NCBI GenBank assembly: GCA_003285105.1 | Contig: CP030158.1 | Coordinates: 3,892,449 to 3,956,448, forward strand | DNA length: 64,000 nt | From: Roseithermus sacchariphilus | GTDB taxonomy: Bacteria; Bacteroidota; Rhodothermia; Rhodothermales; MEBIC09517 | Direction of reading: 5' to 3' | Shown: positions 41,229 to 49,871 of the stretch, piece after piece | Numbering within the stretch: the first letter of the stretch is position 1 | Layout of the letters: each line of letters starts with the position of its first letter | Notes under the pieces: generated by a model | Seen by the model: only the letters and a program-made list of their open reading frames with translations | Database searches by the model: none | Told to the model about the DNA's origin: nothing | Position numbers and translations under genes: made by a program

Positions 41229-42569
41229 CTATTCGTATTCCATCGGGGTGAGATCGAACAGCTGGCTGTCGGAGGCGACGACCAGCCGCTTGGGCGATAC
41301 CAGCACCGGCGGCGTCCGGAGCGTATCACCGGGCCCCTCGAACACCAGCCGCCGCTCGCCCGTCGCCGGGTCCAGCGCCAGGATGCGCGGCCCCGCGGTG
41401 ACGAGCACCTGGTGATTGGCGGTGACGACGGCACCGGCAATGGGGGCTCCCGCGTTCTGCTGCCAGCGCTGCGTGCCGTCCGGCTCGACCGCTACCACCT
41501 CGTGCTCCAGCACGACGTACACGGTCCGATCGTAGCCGACCATCGGAGGACGGTACGCATCGCCCGGCATAGCGGGAATGGGGACGTTCAGGAACCGCTG
41601 GCCGTCCGGCGTGAGTCCCCATAGCGCACGCGTTTCGACGCCCTCCTCCGCTTCGTCGGGGACTCGCACGATCAGGTACATCAAGCCGGCCTCGTCCAGG
41701 CTGATCGCCAGCGGTGTAAAAACGCTTTGCAGATCGGCGGTCACCTGCAGCGCCTCGTCCACCAGAAACAGGTGGTTGGGGGCGGTGAGCACCAGCCCTG
41801 AGGCGCCGACGGCCGTCAACATCGGCACGGGCCGCGTCATCAACGTCTCCAACCGGCGGTTCGAGAGCAGCATCTGCTCCTCGTCCGTCCGCAGTGGGTT
41901 GCCCAGGGTATGCAGTTCCAGAATCGTGTACTCCGGCGAGCGCGTCGCGCGGTGGGACATCACCGGCAGTTCCGTGCCGACGAGCCACAGACGCTCGCCG
42001 TTCGCCCGCAACACCGACCGATTGTACCCCTGCCCGAACATGGGAAAGAGGAGAAACTGTGGCTCACCGGTTGCCAGATCCCAGGCCTTGATGAAGCCAG
42101 TATGGTCGTTCGTGTAGAACCGTTCGTGCTCGGGATCCACGACCACCTCGCCGTCCTCCCGGCCACCCCGTGCCAGCGGCGTGCCGTCCCGGTCGACAAG
42201 CTGCCAGGCTTCGCTCTGCTGCACGAGTAGCCGCCTTTCCACGTGCAGGACGAACTCGGCGGCATAGGCGTTGTCGAGCGGCAGCGTGGCGGCCACCTCC
42301 CAGATCCCGTCAGGCAGGGCGGCGGGCAGCCGGCTGTTGCGCTGCCCGTTCGCGAACGGCCGTGTATACATCCCGTCCCCGTCGGCGGCGGCCGGCGGCG
42401 GCAGGACCCATTCGGCGTCGGCATCACGAATCACTGTCGGGGCCACGTCGAGCGCGATCGGCTTTTCTACGTCGGTGCGGTAGAATGAAATGTCCATCGT
42501 CGGATCCAAAGGCTGGGCCTGGCAACTCGCAAGGGCGATCAGGGTGACACTCAGCAGGTATGCACGCAT
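41229..42569 (-). CDS. Lipoprotein with beta-propeller repeats, candidate immunity or periplasmic factor
   Basis: 446 residues. The N-terminus is a lipoprotein signal, LLSVTLIALASCQ, with the modified Cys at 16. The mature part has repeated short beta blades with PQQ/BamB-like features: FIKAWDLATGEPQF, EVVAVEPDGTQRWQQ and RILALDPATGERRL, suggesting a seven- or eight-bladed propeller. It is the one clearly exported protein of the cargo block. It lies immediately downstream (33 bp) of the larger zincin-motif gene. An exported lipoprotein next to a putative periplasm-acting effector is a common layout for an immunity protein, but a structural role is equally possible. Confidence 0.65.
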   Translation of the reverse strand: MRAYLLSVTLIALASCQAQPLDPTMDISFYRTDVEKPIALDVAPTVIRDADAEWVLPPPAAADGDGMYTRPFANGQRNSRLPAALPDGIWEVAATLPLDNAYAAEFVLHVERRLLVQQSEAWQLVDRDGTPLARGGREDGEVVVDPEHERFYTNDHTGFIKAWDLATGEPQFLLFPMFGQGYNRSVLRANGERLWLVGTELPVMSHRATRSPEYTILELHTLGNPLRTDEEQMLLSNRRLETLMTRPVPMLTAVGASGLVLTAPNHLFLVDEALQVTADLQSVFTPLAISLDEAGLMYLIVRVPDEAEEGVETRALWGLTPDGQRFLNVPIPAMPGDAYRPPMVGYDRTVYVVLEHEVVAVEPDGTQRWQQNAGAPIAGAVVTANHQVLVTAGPRILALDPATGERRLVFEGPGDTLRTPPVLVSPKRLVVASDSQLFDLTPMEYE

Positions 42570-42602
42570 CTTATCACCTCCTGCACGGCCGTGCGCCGCG
42601 GG

Positions 42603-45600
42603 TCATAGGCTGTGGACGTTGGCCCCGGGGATGACGGCGCGCGCGATCGGGATGTAGCTGTTCGGGTTGGTGCGCACCGAGACCCCGTCGGCCAGCCCGA
42701 GCATGTGGGCGAAAAAGCGGGCGAACACGTGCGGCGGCTGGTTGCGGGGGAAGTGCAGCTTGAAATCGCTGGAGAACAGCCCGCTGTCCCACTCCGGCAC
42801 ACCGCTGTCCGGCACGTCCACCTTGATGTGCTCATCGTCATCTCGGGGATCCTCGGCTGAGTAGTCGTCCACCAGATACCGGGGCGAGAAGTGTAGCAGG
42901 CAGCGGTTGTACGTCTGCCCGCTCACCGACCCGGTCGCGTAGAATTTGTAGTTGAACCGGAGGTTGAGCTGCGCCTGGACCGCTGTAAGCCAGTTGTGGA
43001 TGGTCGTGTTATTGTCGACGTCGAAGTCGAACTCCATCTTGACGATGACGACGATGATGCCGTCGAAAGTGCCGGGCTTGCCGGCCCGCGTCGGCAGAAC
43101 GTTGGCACTGAAATGCTCCACGCCGAGCGGGTAGAAGAAGACGTCGTAGCGGCCGTGGTCGCCCCGCTCCTGATTGCGGGCGGCCCGCAGGGGAAAGTTG
43201 ACGTGGCTCTTGCGCGGCGCATCGGCATGATGCGGCAGGCGGTAGGTGTGGGCGCCATGCACCACGTCGAAGTCGGTGCTGCGGCCCTGCAGGTCCCACA
43301 TCCACTCGGAGAGATGCCAGAAGAAGCGCGCCCGGATCTGCAGGTTGCTCACCATCATCGCCCGGTGATCGATGACAAACGGCGCGCCGGGCGAGAAGCT
43401 GTCGAAGCCCGGCAACCACGGAACGGGCAGCGAGGTCGGGCTCGTCTGTTCCACGTACTCGTCGCCCAGGCTTCCTCCATGCCCGGTCTCATGCGCGAAG
43501 GTCGACACGTTGCTCAACGTGATGCCGTGCCCGAAGGTCGTCGTGGTCAGTTGGTTGTCGGTCTGCGACAGCGCTCCTTCGCCCCGGCTGGCGCTCATGT
43601 AGGCCCGGACGCTCTGGTAAATGCCCATTTCATAGTGGGAGATCGCTTTGGGCAGATCCTGAGCAAACCAGAGCGATCGCACGTGCAGCTTCAAGCTGGC
43701 GGCGGCCGCGGCCCGCAGTTCGGCCGGACCGGGGTTGCGCGAGCCGTCCGGGCCGTTCCACCGGGTCAGCAGGTTGCTGATGGCCGTTCCCACCCAGGCG
43801 CGCGCGGCGTTGCCGGACAGCCCGAGCGGCGTCGCACCGGACTCGAACGTGGCGTTGAAGTTGAAGAAAAACCGGAAGTAGTTGAGGCACTGCCCGATCT
43901 CGGTCACGTTGTCCGAGGCGATGTCGCAGCAGCGCAGCAGGACGAGATCGAAGCGTCCGATCCCGCGATCGTCCGACGTCGAGCCGGTCCACCACTTGCC
44001 GTGCCGCTGCTCGTAGAGCGGATGGATGGTGATGAAGGGCCGCTGCGAGGCAGGCGGCAGCCCCGGCCGCGTAGTGCCGGGTGTGACGAACGTGCTCGAT
44101 GAGGCGAACACGTCCAGGTACCGCACGCCGGCCCGCGCCCCGACGACGCCGTTCGGCGTATCCGGGAGGCGCTTGTCGAACACGTCGAACAGGTTGCCCT
44201 GCGTGATGACGAGCCGCGTCCAGTCGGGGTAGTCGGCGATGTAGTTGCGGTCCGTCTCCTCGCTGGGTCGCTGGGTGAAGTAGCTCTGGTTGTTGCCGGC
44301 GTCGGGCTTGTAGAGGCCGACGTTCGAGAGGTTGGCACTGCTGGGGCCGCTCTGGGCGAAGGTGTTGCAGAAGATCGCGACGCGGTTCTGCACCTGTGTG
44401 TCCGGTGTCCACGTGATCGGCTGGAGGCTCGCGTCGGTCAGCACGATGTCGTCCAGCGAGAACAGCAGCGGCTGCGCGTCGGTCGTCGTCTCGCCCGCCA
44501 GATCCTCAAAGCGGCCCGACCGAGCGGCCGGCGCCCCGGTCCCGCCCGAGAGCCGGGTGAAATAGGTGCGCGACTTCCACACAGGCGGCAGGTCGTAGTA
44601 CGCCAGCCGGTTGGCGTTCGGCTGGTCGAAGTTGGTGGTGACGGCATCGCCCCGGTTCAGGCCGACGTCCGAGGAGGCGGCTGCGCCGGACTTCGTCACC
44701 AGGCGGCGGGAAGGGCTGGACGAAGTGCCGGTGGACTCGATGTAGGTCTGCTCGATGGTGCGGAACTGGAGCAGCTTCTTGTTGTCCGGCACGCTCGGGG
44801 TCGTGAGGATCCAGGGCAGGCACTGGCACGCCTCGGCCGGGGTGACCCAGTTGCTGCAGGTGTCCGGCTGGCCGGTCGTCATGGCGTCCCGATCCCGAAA
44901 GCCTTCTACGACGAGCGCCGGCGTGCTGAGCTTCTGCTTGAGCCAGCGGTCGAAGTACAGCAGCTTGAAATAGAGCCAGCGGGGATCGAGCACCACCTGC
45001 ACCGGGCTGGCCGCCGACCCGATCCGGGCGATGCTCGTGTCGTCGAGGCGCTGGAAGGTGCTGGTGCCGTCATCGTAGGTGTCGGCCCCGGTGACAGCCC
45101 ATTCCGCATCGGCGAGGCGGAAATCCGGCGGCAGCAGAAAGAACGGCCCGAGGTGGCCCCGCACGGCGTCGGCGGCCAGCAGCCGCTCGGCGCCGCTCGT
45201 GCCGTGCTGGGGGCTGGCCATGTATGCTCCGCCGGGATACGTCGCCGCCGGAAACTGGAAGCGCAGCGTGAACCCCTGCCGCTCGCGCAGCGCGAAGAAC
45301 TCCAACAGCCCACCGGCGCCGATGATCTGCTGCTCGCTGTCGCCGTTCGCGTATTCGACCGTCACCGGGCAGCCCTCCGGGAAGGCGCGCTCGTTGCCCT
45401 CCGGGTCGATGTAGGTGATCGTCAGAAACACGTGGACGGCGACCCCGCTGGGCATTGGCAGCGGCTGGATAGGCACCGGGGTGACGCAGTACATCTTCTT
45501 CTCGTACAGCTCCACACAGGCCCCCCGCGGCGATCCGCAGTTCACTACCGGCTCCTCGCCCGGGTCGAAGAACAAGATCTCCACCCGGCGGTCGATGGGC

Positions 45601-46373
45601 GACTCGTAGTTCTCTTGCCGGTCCTCCGTGATCGGAAACTCCTCGCCGCAGCCGATGGCTTCGCAGTTCGTAAACTGCAGCGCCTGCTGAGCCGCCGCCA
45701 GCCCCGCCGCGTCCGTCCCCAGGGCGTGCTGTAGTTCCAGCATGTACACGTCGAAGAAGGCCCCCCACGTCTGCCGGCCCACCTGCCCGTCGACGTCGAT
45801 GTCGTTTGGGAAACGATCGTCGGCGTTGTACTGTGTCTGGAAAGCCTCGACGGCGGCGTGAGTCTGGGCATCGTGCACGTTGGTCTTCCCGCCCGGATCG
45901 CAGTTCCACCCGAGGCTGTGGGTGAGCCAGATGAGGATCTGCTGGTAGTCCTCGACCTTGCTTTTCTGCCGGCAGATGTCCACCCAGCCGTCGCGGTCCC
46001 CACGCAGCGCAGCACGTACGTTGTCGGCCCGCATCTCGGAGAGGACCTGGTTGTAGCCGGTGGCTCCGCTGCGGTCCGTATGCCCGACCACCAGGATTGA
46101 CTGCTCGGGGTGATCGCGGTGGTGCCGGTAGCAGGCGTAGAGCACCGCGAGGCCCGTAACGCGTTCCTGCTCCGCCGTCGTCCCCTCCTGCGGCGCCGCG
46201 ATACCGTAGTCGGGCAGCATGACGGCGCTGTCGTGATGGAAGTTGAGGTCTTCCACCTCCACCATGTGGCACGTAAAGCGGGTTTTGACCTGAATCTTGT
46301 GCGTCTGCCCGGTCAGCAGACGCGCCAGCTTTCCGAACTGCCGCCGTGTAATATCAATGATGTCGTCTCCCAT
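42603..46373 (-). CDS. Giant T6SS-linked protein: OmpA-like and peptidoglycan-binding regions with zincin motif
   Basis: 1256 residues without signal peptide. An OmpA-like region spans about 45-275: FHHDSAVMLPDYG, SILVVGHTDRSGATGYN, LSEMRADNVRAALRG, and the closing IDRRVEILFF. Into it is inserted a PG_binding-like segment (AVEAFQTQYNADDRFP near 175 and GQVGRQTWGAFFDVY). Residues about 330-400 carry a distant version of the adaptor module. The middle is unknown. A zincin motif, HETGHGGSLGDEYVE, lies at 961-975 (His961, Glu962, His965). The C-terminal quarter is beta-rich. It parallels the 1414-residue protein of the same block in joining OmpA-like and zincin motifs. It follows the PAAR gene by 24 bp, the usual place for an effector. 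Peptidase activity and target are inferred. Confidence 0.7.
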   Translation of the reverse strand: MGDDIIDITRRQFGKLARLLTGQTHKIQVKTRFTCHMVEVEDLNFHHDSAVMLPDYGIAAPQEGTTAEQERVTGLAVLYACYRHHRDHPEQSILVVGHTDRSGATGYNQVLSEMRADNVRAALRGDRDGWVDICRQKSKVEDYQQILIWLTHSLGWNCDPGGKTNVHDAQTHAAVEAFQTQYNADDRFPNDIDVDGQVGRQTWGAFFDVYMLELQHALGTDAAGLAAAQQALQFTNCEAIGCGEEFPITEDRQENYESPIDRRVEILFFDPGEEPVVNCGSPRGACVELYEKKMYCVTPVPIQPLPMPSGVAVHVFLTITYIDPEGNERAFPEGCPVTVEYANGDSEQQIIGAGGLLEFFALRERQGFTLRFQFPAATYPGGAYMASPQHGTSGAERLLAADAVRGHLGPFFLLPPDFRLADAEWAVTGADTYDDGTSTFQRLDDTSIARIGSAASPVQVVLDPRWLYFKLLYFDRWLKQKLSTPALVVEGFRDRDAMTTGQPDTCSNWVTPAEACQCLPWILTTPSVPDNKKLLQFRTIEQTYIESTGTSSSPSRRLVTKSGAAASSDVGLNRGDAVTTNFDQPNANRLAYYDLPPVWKSRTYFTRLSGGTGAPAARSGRFEDLAGETTTDAQPLLFSLDDIVLTDASLQPITWTPDTQVQNRVAIFCNTFAQSGPSSANLSNVGLYKPDAGNNQSYFTQRPSEETDRNYIADYPDWTRLVITQGNLFDVFDKRLPDTPNGVVGARAGVRYLDVFASSSTFVTPGTTRPGLPPASQRPFITIHPLYEQRHGKWWTGSTSDDRGIGRFDLVLLRCCDIASDNVTEIGQCLNYFRFFFNFNATFESGATPLGLSGNAARAWVGTAISNLLTRWNGPDGSRNPGPAELRAAAAASLKLHVRSLWFAQDLPKAISHYEMGIYQSVRAYMSASRGEGALSQTDNQLTTTTFGHGITLSNVSTFAHETGHGGSLGDEYVEQTSPTSLPVPWLPGFDSFSPGAPFVIDHRAMMVSNLQIRARFFWHLSEWMWDLQGRSTDFDVVHGAHTYRLPHHADAPRKSHVNFPLRAARNQERGDHGRYDVFFYPLGVEHFSANVLPTRAGKPGTFDGIIVVIVKMEFDFDVDNNTTIHNWLTAVQAQLNLRFNYKFYATGSVSGQTYNRCLLHFSPRYLVDDYSAEDPRDDDEHIKVDVPDSGVPEWDSGLFSSDFKLHFPRNQPPHVFARFFAHMLGLADGVSVRTNPNSYIPIARAVIPGANVHSL

Positions 46374-46397
46374 ACACCCTGGTCCCTATGTCTCGGT

Positions 46398-47531
46398 TTA
46401 CACGTCGGCCTCGTAATCCGGCAGGTTGGGCAGGCGGAGCTTGTGGAAGCCGGGCGGAATGCCCTCTTCACGCAGCTTCCCGCTGCCGTCCAGCGTCCCC
46501 TTGCGGATCTCCCCGTTGGAGAGGTACAGGATGTAGTCCTCCCCCGCCAGAGCGTTGCCGTCTTCGTCGACGACCTCGACTTCGATGTAGTCCTCGCAGT
46601 GCAGCAGCCCCGACCGGGCCTTGCAGGCGCCGACGATCACCTCGAAGTAGAAGTCCGGCGAGGCGTACGCCGTGGGCTCGTCCGGGCTGCTCATCGTTCC
46701 CTCCGGCGGGACGAGCACGCCGTCTTCGGCCTCCGGCGGTTCCGGCGTCCAGGTACCGCTCACCTTCCCCCCCTGCACCGTCTCCGTCCACTCGTCGACC
46801 AGGACGTCCGGGCCGCGCACGTCCCGCCGGAACACCTGGATCACCGCCTCCGTGCCGTCCTCGAACCCGTCCACCGTGGCCTCCAGGTCGACGGACTCCC
46901 CGACCTTCTCGGCCGTCTTGGACCATTTCGCGTCCGTCACGCTCATCAGCACGACCTCGCACGCGCCTTCCTTCGGCAGCGCGTCGCGGCGCACGCGGCC
47001 GTCGAGGCGCAGCACCCCTTCCGTGGCCTTTTTGTCCGGGTCCGTGAACCGGTAGGCCACGCCGCTGACCGGCAGCCCGGCCTTGTCGACGAACTTGAAC
47101 TCGACCCAGTGCGCTTCCTTCGTGACCGACTCCAGGTTGTTGAACGCCGCCGCCGCCGCGCTGGCCTGGGCGGCCGCCGCCCCACCGCCACCGCCGCCCC
47201 CGCCGGAGGAGGCCGAGCCGGCGCCCCCGGCCCCGAGGATCACCGTCGGCGCCCCCATCACCACCGAATCCGGCGGCCCGACGCACACGCAGATGCACCC
47301 CATGGTCGTCGCCGGCCGCCCGCCGATCAGCACGGTGGGCGCGCCCGGCATGGAGATGGGACCGCCCACGTGCGGGATCGGCGGCACGCCGGGCGTCACC
47401 ATCGGGCAGACGTGCATGTCGCCCAGAACGGACGCGGGCATCCCGCCGATCAGCACGGTCGGGACGCCGGGGCCGACGATCAGGCCTCCGTGGGCGCAGG
47501 TATCGGTCAGGCGAGCAGCGGGGCCGGGCAT
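46398..47531 (-). CDS. PAAR spike-tip protein with C-terminal adaptor extension
   Basis: 377 residues. Residues 1-99 form a PAAR domain: AARLTDTCAHGG, then two GVPTVLIGG / GAPTVLIGG turns, and Cys/His residues (CAHGG, MHVCPM, MGCICVCV) that would bind the tip zinc. A Gly/Ala linker (100-128) leads to an adaptor module (about 141-200, VEFKFVDKAGLPVSG), an Ig-like domain (about 200-310) and a second adaptor module (about 315-377, IEVEVVDEDGNALAG ending LRLPNLPDYEAD). It sharpens the VgrG tip and, through the extension, can carry cargo. It sits between vgrG (97 bp) and the zincin gene (24 bp). Confidence 0.9.
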   Translation of the reverse strand: MPGPAARLTDTCAHGGLIVGPGVPTVLIGGMPASVLGDMHVCPMVTPGVPPIPHVGGPISMPGAPTVLIGGRPATTMGCICVCVGPPDSVVMGAPTVILGAGGAGSASSGGGGGGGGAAAAQASAAAAAFNNLESVTKEAHWVEFKFVDKAGLPVSGVAYRFTDPDKKATEGVLRLDGRVRRDALPKEGACEVVLMSVTDAKWSKTAEKVGESVDLEATVDGFEDGTEAVIQVFRRDVRGPDVLVDEWTETVQGGKVSGTWTPEPPEAEDGVLVPPEGTMSSPDEPTAYASPDFYFEVIVGACKARSGLLHCEDYIEVEVVDEDGNALAGEDYILYLSNGEIRKGTLDGSGKLREEGIPPGFHKLRLPNLPDYEADV

Positions 47532-47628
47532 GGGATGAGGGAATGGGTTCCTGGGGAATGCGTTGCAGGGGTGAGGTCGCGAGAAGGGGCGCGGGCCGGC
47601 CGCCCACCGCCCGTTGCCCGGGGCGCGC

Positions 47629-49797
47629 CTAGTTGATCTTCACCAGCGCCCCCTGAATCGTGTTGATGGCCGACGCCTTGACGTTCACCAGCGTCCCGGC
47701 CACGTCGTTCTGGACGCTGCCCTCGGCTTTCACCATCAGCCCCTTGATCGTGTGGTTCATCGACGCCTCGGAGTCCAGGTTCATACCGGCCTTCTGCGTG
47801 TAGTTCATGCCCGCCTCGGCGCTGAAGTTCATGCCCGCCTCGGCCTTCAGATCCATCCCCGCCTTCGCCTCGTAGTTGGAGCCGGCTTCGGATTTGATGT
47901 TGCCGCCCGCCTTCACGGTGGTGTCGGCCGAGGACTCGATGTTGATCGTCGTCCCCTTGATGTCGATGACGCCGCTCTCGGCCAGCATCTCGATGTCCCC
48001 CTGCGCCGTCTTGATCGTGAGCTTCTTGTTGCCGATGTCGATCTGAAAGAGGTTGTCCCCGCTCTCATCGACCATCGTCATCAGCTTCTCCTTGTCGTCG
48101 ATGGTGAGGCGATGACCGGCCTCGCTCTGCACGTCGATCCGGCCTTCGCCGGCGTTCTTCCCGTCCTGCATCTTGACGAAGTGCCCGGCGGTGGTTTTGA
48201 CCTCGATGCGGGCGTTCTTGTCGTCGAGCGTGATCCGGTGCTTCTTCGTCGTCTCGATGAGGATAGCGTCCTTGTCGTCGTCGAAGAAGAGGCGGTGGTT
48301 GTCGGGGGTGTTGAGCGTGATCTGGGCCTTGTCTTTCGTGTCGTCGAGGATGAGCTGGTTGCCGCCGGCGGTGCGGATGATGTTCTGCATCTTGTTTTCC
48401 GACACCACGGGCGACTTGTTCGACGGGTTGGGGGCGGCGCCGACGATGACGGGGCGGTTGATGTCGCCGTTCTCGAAAGCCAGCAGCACCTCCGCGCCGG
48501 CCAGGCTGGTCAGATGGGTGCCGTAGTTCGGCCCGGCCGAGGGCTGGAGCAGGCGCACCGGCAGCGAGGCGTTGCCCTGGGCCGCGTCCCCCTTGTCGAA
48601 GGCGAACCGCACGCGGTAGCGGCCTTCCTCGTCGATGTAGGCGTAGTCCCCGCCGGCGCTTTCGAGGCGCGCCGTCGCCAGGCCCGGGATGGTGGGCACG
48701 GGGGTGACCCGCGGCGGCCGGTAGGGCACCGTGGCCGGCTGGGCGACGAAGCGGTTGTGGTAGCCCTGCTCGCTGGCACCGTCGAACCCGGCCCCTCCGC
48801 CCATAGCTTCCTGCTGGGAGCCCTCGTGGACGACCCGCGTGATCAGGTACTCGGCGTCCAGGTCTTTGCGGTAGTGCTCGTACAGCGTGAAGGTGAAGCC
48901 CGGACGAAAGGCGACGCAGTTGCCGCGGCCCCGCAGGAGGCGACGCCGGCACTCGAAGCGCTCGGCCTGCAGGCGCGCCAGGCGCTTGCTCTCGGCGGTG
49001 TCGGCGGCCCGATCGCCATACTCGTAATGCCGCCCGGGCATGTCCTTGTGCACCACCTCCGTCCCCTCGATCGTCGTCTCGGGCGTCATGTAGTTGTAGT
49101 CCTTGACCAGAACCTCCCCCGTCACGATCTGCTCGCGGTAGATGAGCTCGTTGATGTACTCGGCATCGCCCGTCTGCATCCCGGCGCCGTCGCGGAAGGG
49201 GATCTTGTCGTCCTCGATCCGCGGGTGCCCGGCGCGGTCGTCCGTGATGACCAGCACATCGACGTCCGTGTGGTCGAAGAAGTAGCAAAGGCCATCCCGT
49301 TCCATGAGCCGGCTGACGAAGTTGAAGTCCGTCTCGCGGTACTGGACGCAGTATTCGATCGGCGGGTAGGAGGCGTGCAGGTCCAGCCGGACGTCCGCCG
49401 CGCTCAGGCCGGCTTCCTCGAACACCGCCCCGAGGATGTCCGGCAGGGACTGGTGCTGGAAGATCCGGCTCTGGTACAGGAGGTTCAGGCGCCAGAGCCG
49501 GGGCACGAGCACCGCCCGGTAGAGGAAGAAATCCCCGGTGCGACCGGCTTGCTCCAGGTGCGAGACGATCCCGTAGCGCGGGACGCGCTCGGTGCCGCGC
49601 AGGAGCGTGAATGTCGCCGCGTGGTTGACCACCGCCGAGAAGTCGATGTCGGGGTCTTCCGACACCAGCGTCAGTTCGAACCGGAACGGTTGCGAGAGTT
49701 CTTCCAGCCCGGAGAACCGGACGACCTGGAAGGTGTCGGCAGGCAGCGATTCGGCTTCGAAGTAGAAGCGGGAGACGTTCGCGTCGAGTTCGGGCAT
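47629..49797 (-). CDS. vgrG: VgrG spike protein (TssI)
   Basis: 722 residues. The N-terminal half is the gp27-like base (RFSGLEELSQPFRFELTLVS, YCVQYRETDFNFVSRLMERDG), then a gp5-like OB domain (VRFAFDKGDAAQG, HLTSLAGAEVLLAFENGD) and a triple beta-prism needle (about 470-722). The needle ends in seven eight-residue repeats rich in Ala-Gly-Met-Asn and finishes with INTIQGALVKIN, a blunt end suited to bind the PAAR cone. There is no extra C-terminal effector domain. Three copies form the puncturing tip on the Hcp tube. It is 74 bp from clpV and 97 bp from the PAAR gene. Confidence 0.96.
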   Translation of the reverse strand: MPELDANVSRFYFEAESLPADTFQVVRFSGLEELSQPFRFELTLVSEDPDIDFSAVVNHAATFTLLRGTERVPRYGIVSHLEQAGRTGDFFLYRAVLVPRLWRLNLLYQSRIFQHQSLPDILGAVFEEAGLSAADVRLDLHASYPPIEYCVQYRETDFNFVSRLMERDGLCYFFDHTDVDVLVITDDRAGHPRIEDDKIPFRDGAGMQTGDAEYINELIYREQIVTGEVLVKDYNYMTPETTIEGTEVVHKDMPGRHYEYGDRAADTAESKRLARLQAERFECRRRLLRGRGNCVAFRPGFTFTLYEHYRKDLDAEYLITRVVHEGSQQEAMGGGAGFDGASEQGYHNRFVAQPATVPYRPPRVTPVPTIPGLATARLESAGGDYAYIDEEGRYRVRFAFDKGDAAQGNASLPVRLLQPSAGPNYGTHLTSLAGAEVLLAFENGDINRPVIVGAAPNPSNKSPVVSENKMQNIIRTAGGNQLILDDTKDKAQITLNTPDNHRLFFDDDKDAILIETTKKHRITLDDKNARIEVKTTAGHFVKMQDGKNAGEGRIDVQSEAGHRLTIDDKEKLMTMVDESGDNLFQIDIGNKKLTIKTAQGDIEMLAESGVIDIKGTTINIESSADTTVKAGGNIKSEAGSNYEAKAGMDLKAEAGMNFSAEAGMNYTQKAGMNLDSEASMNHTIKGLMVKAEGSVQNDVAGTLVNVKASAINTIQGALVKIN
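47740..47904 (-). repeat. Octad repeats in the VgrG needle
   Basis: Residues about 632-686 of VgrG consist of successive 8-residue units ending AG or AS: KSEAG, EAKAG, KAEAG, SAEAG, TQKAG, DSEAS, each followed by M-N, M-D or S-N. One unit is one face of a beta-prism, so repeat number sets needle length. The DNA is correspondingly repetitive and may change length by slippage. Confidence 0.8.
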
Positions 49798-49871
49798 GGC
49801 CTTGGAGCAGCGTCGGTCTTCAGGGATGCACTACACGGAGATCGGCGACTCCCCGGCATCGGGAGCCGGCA

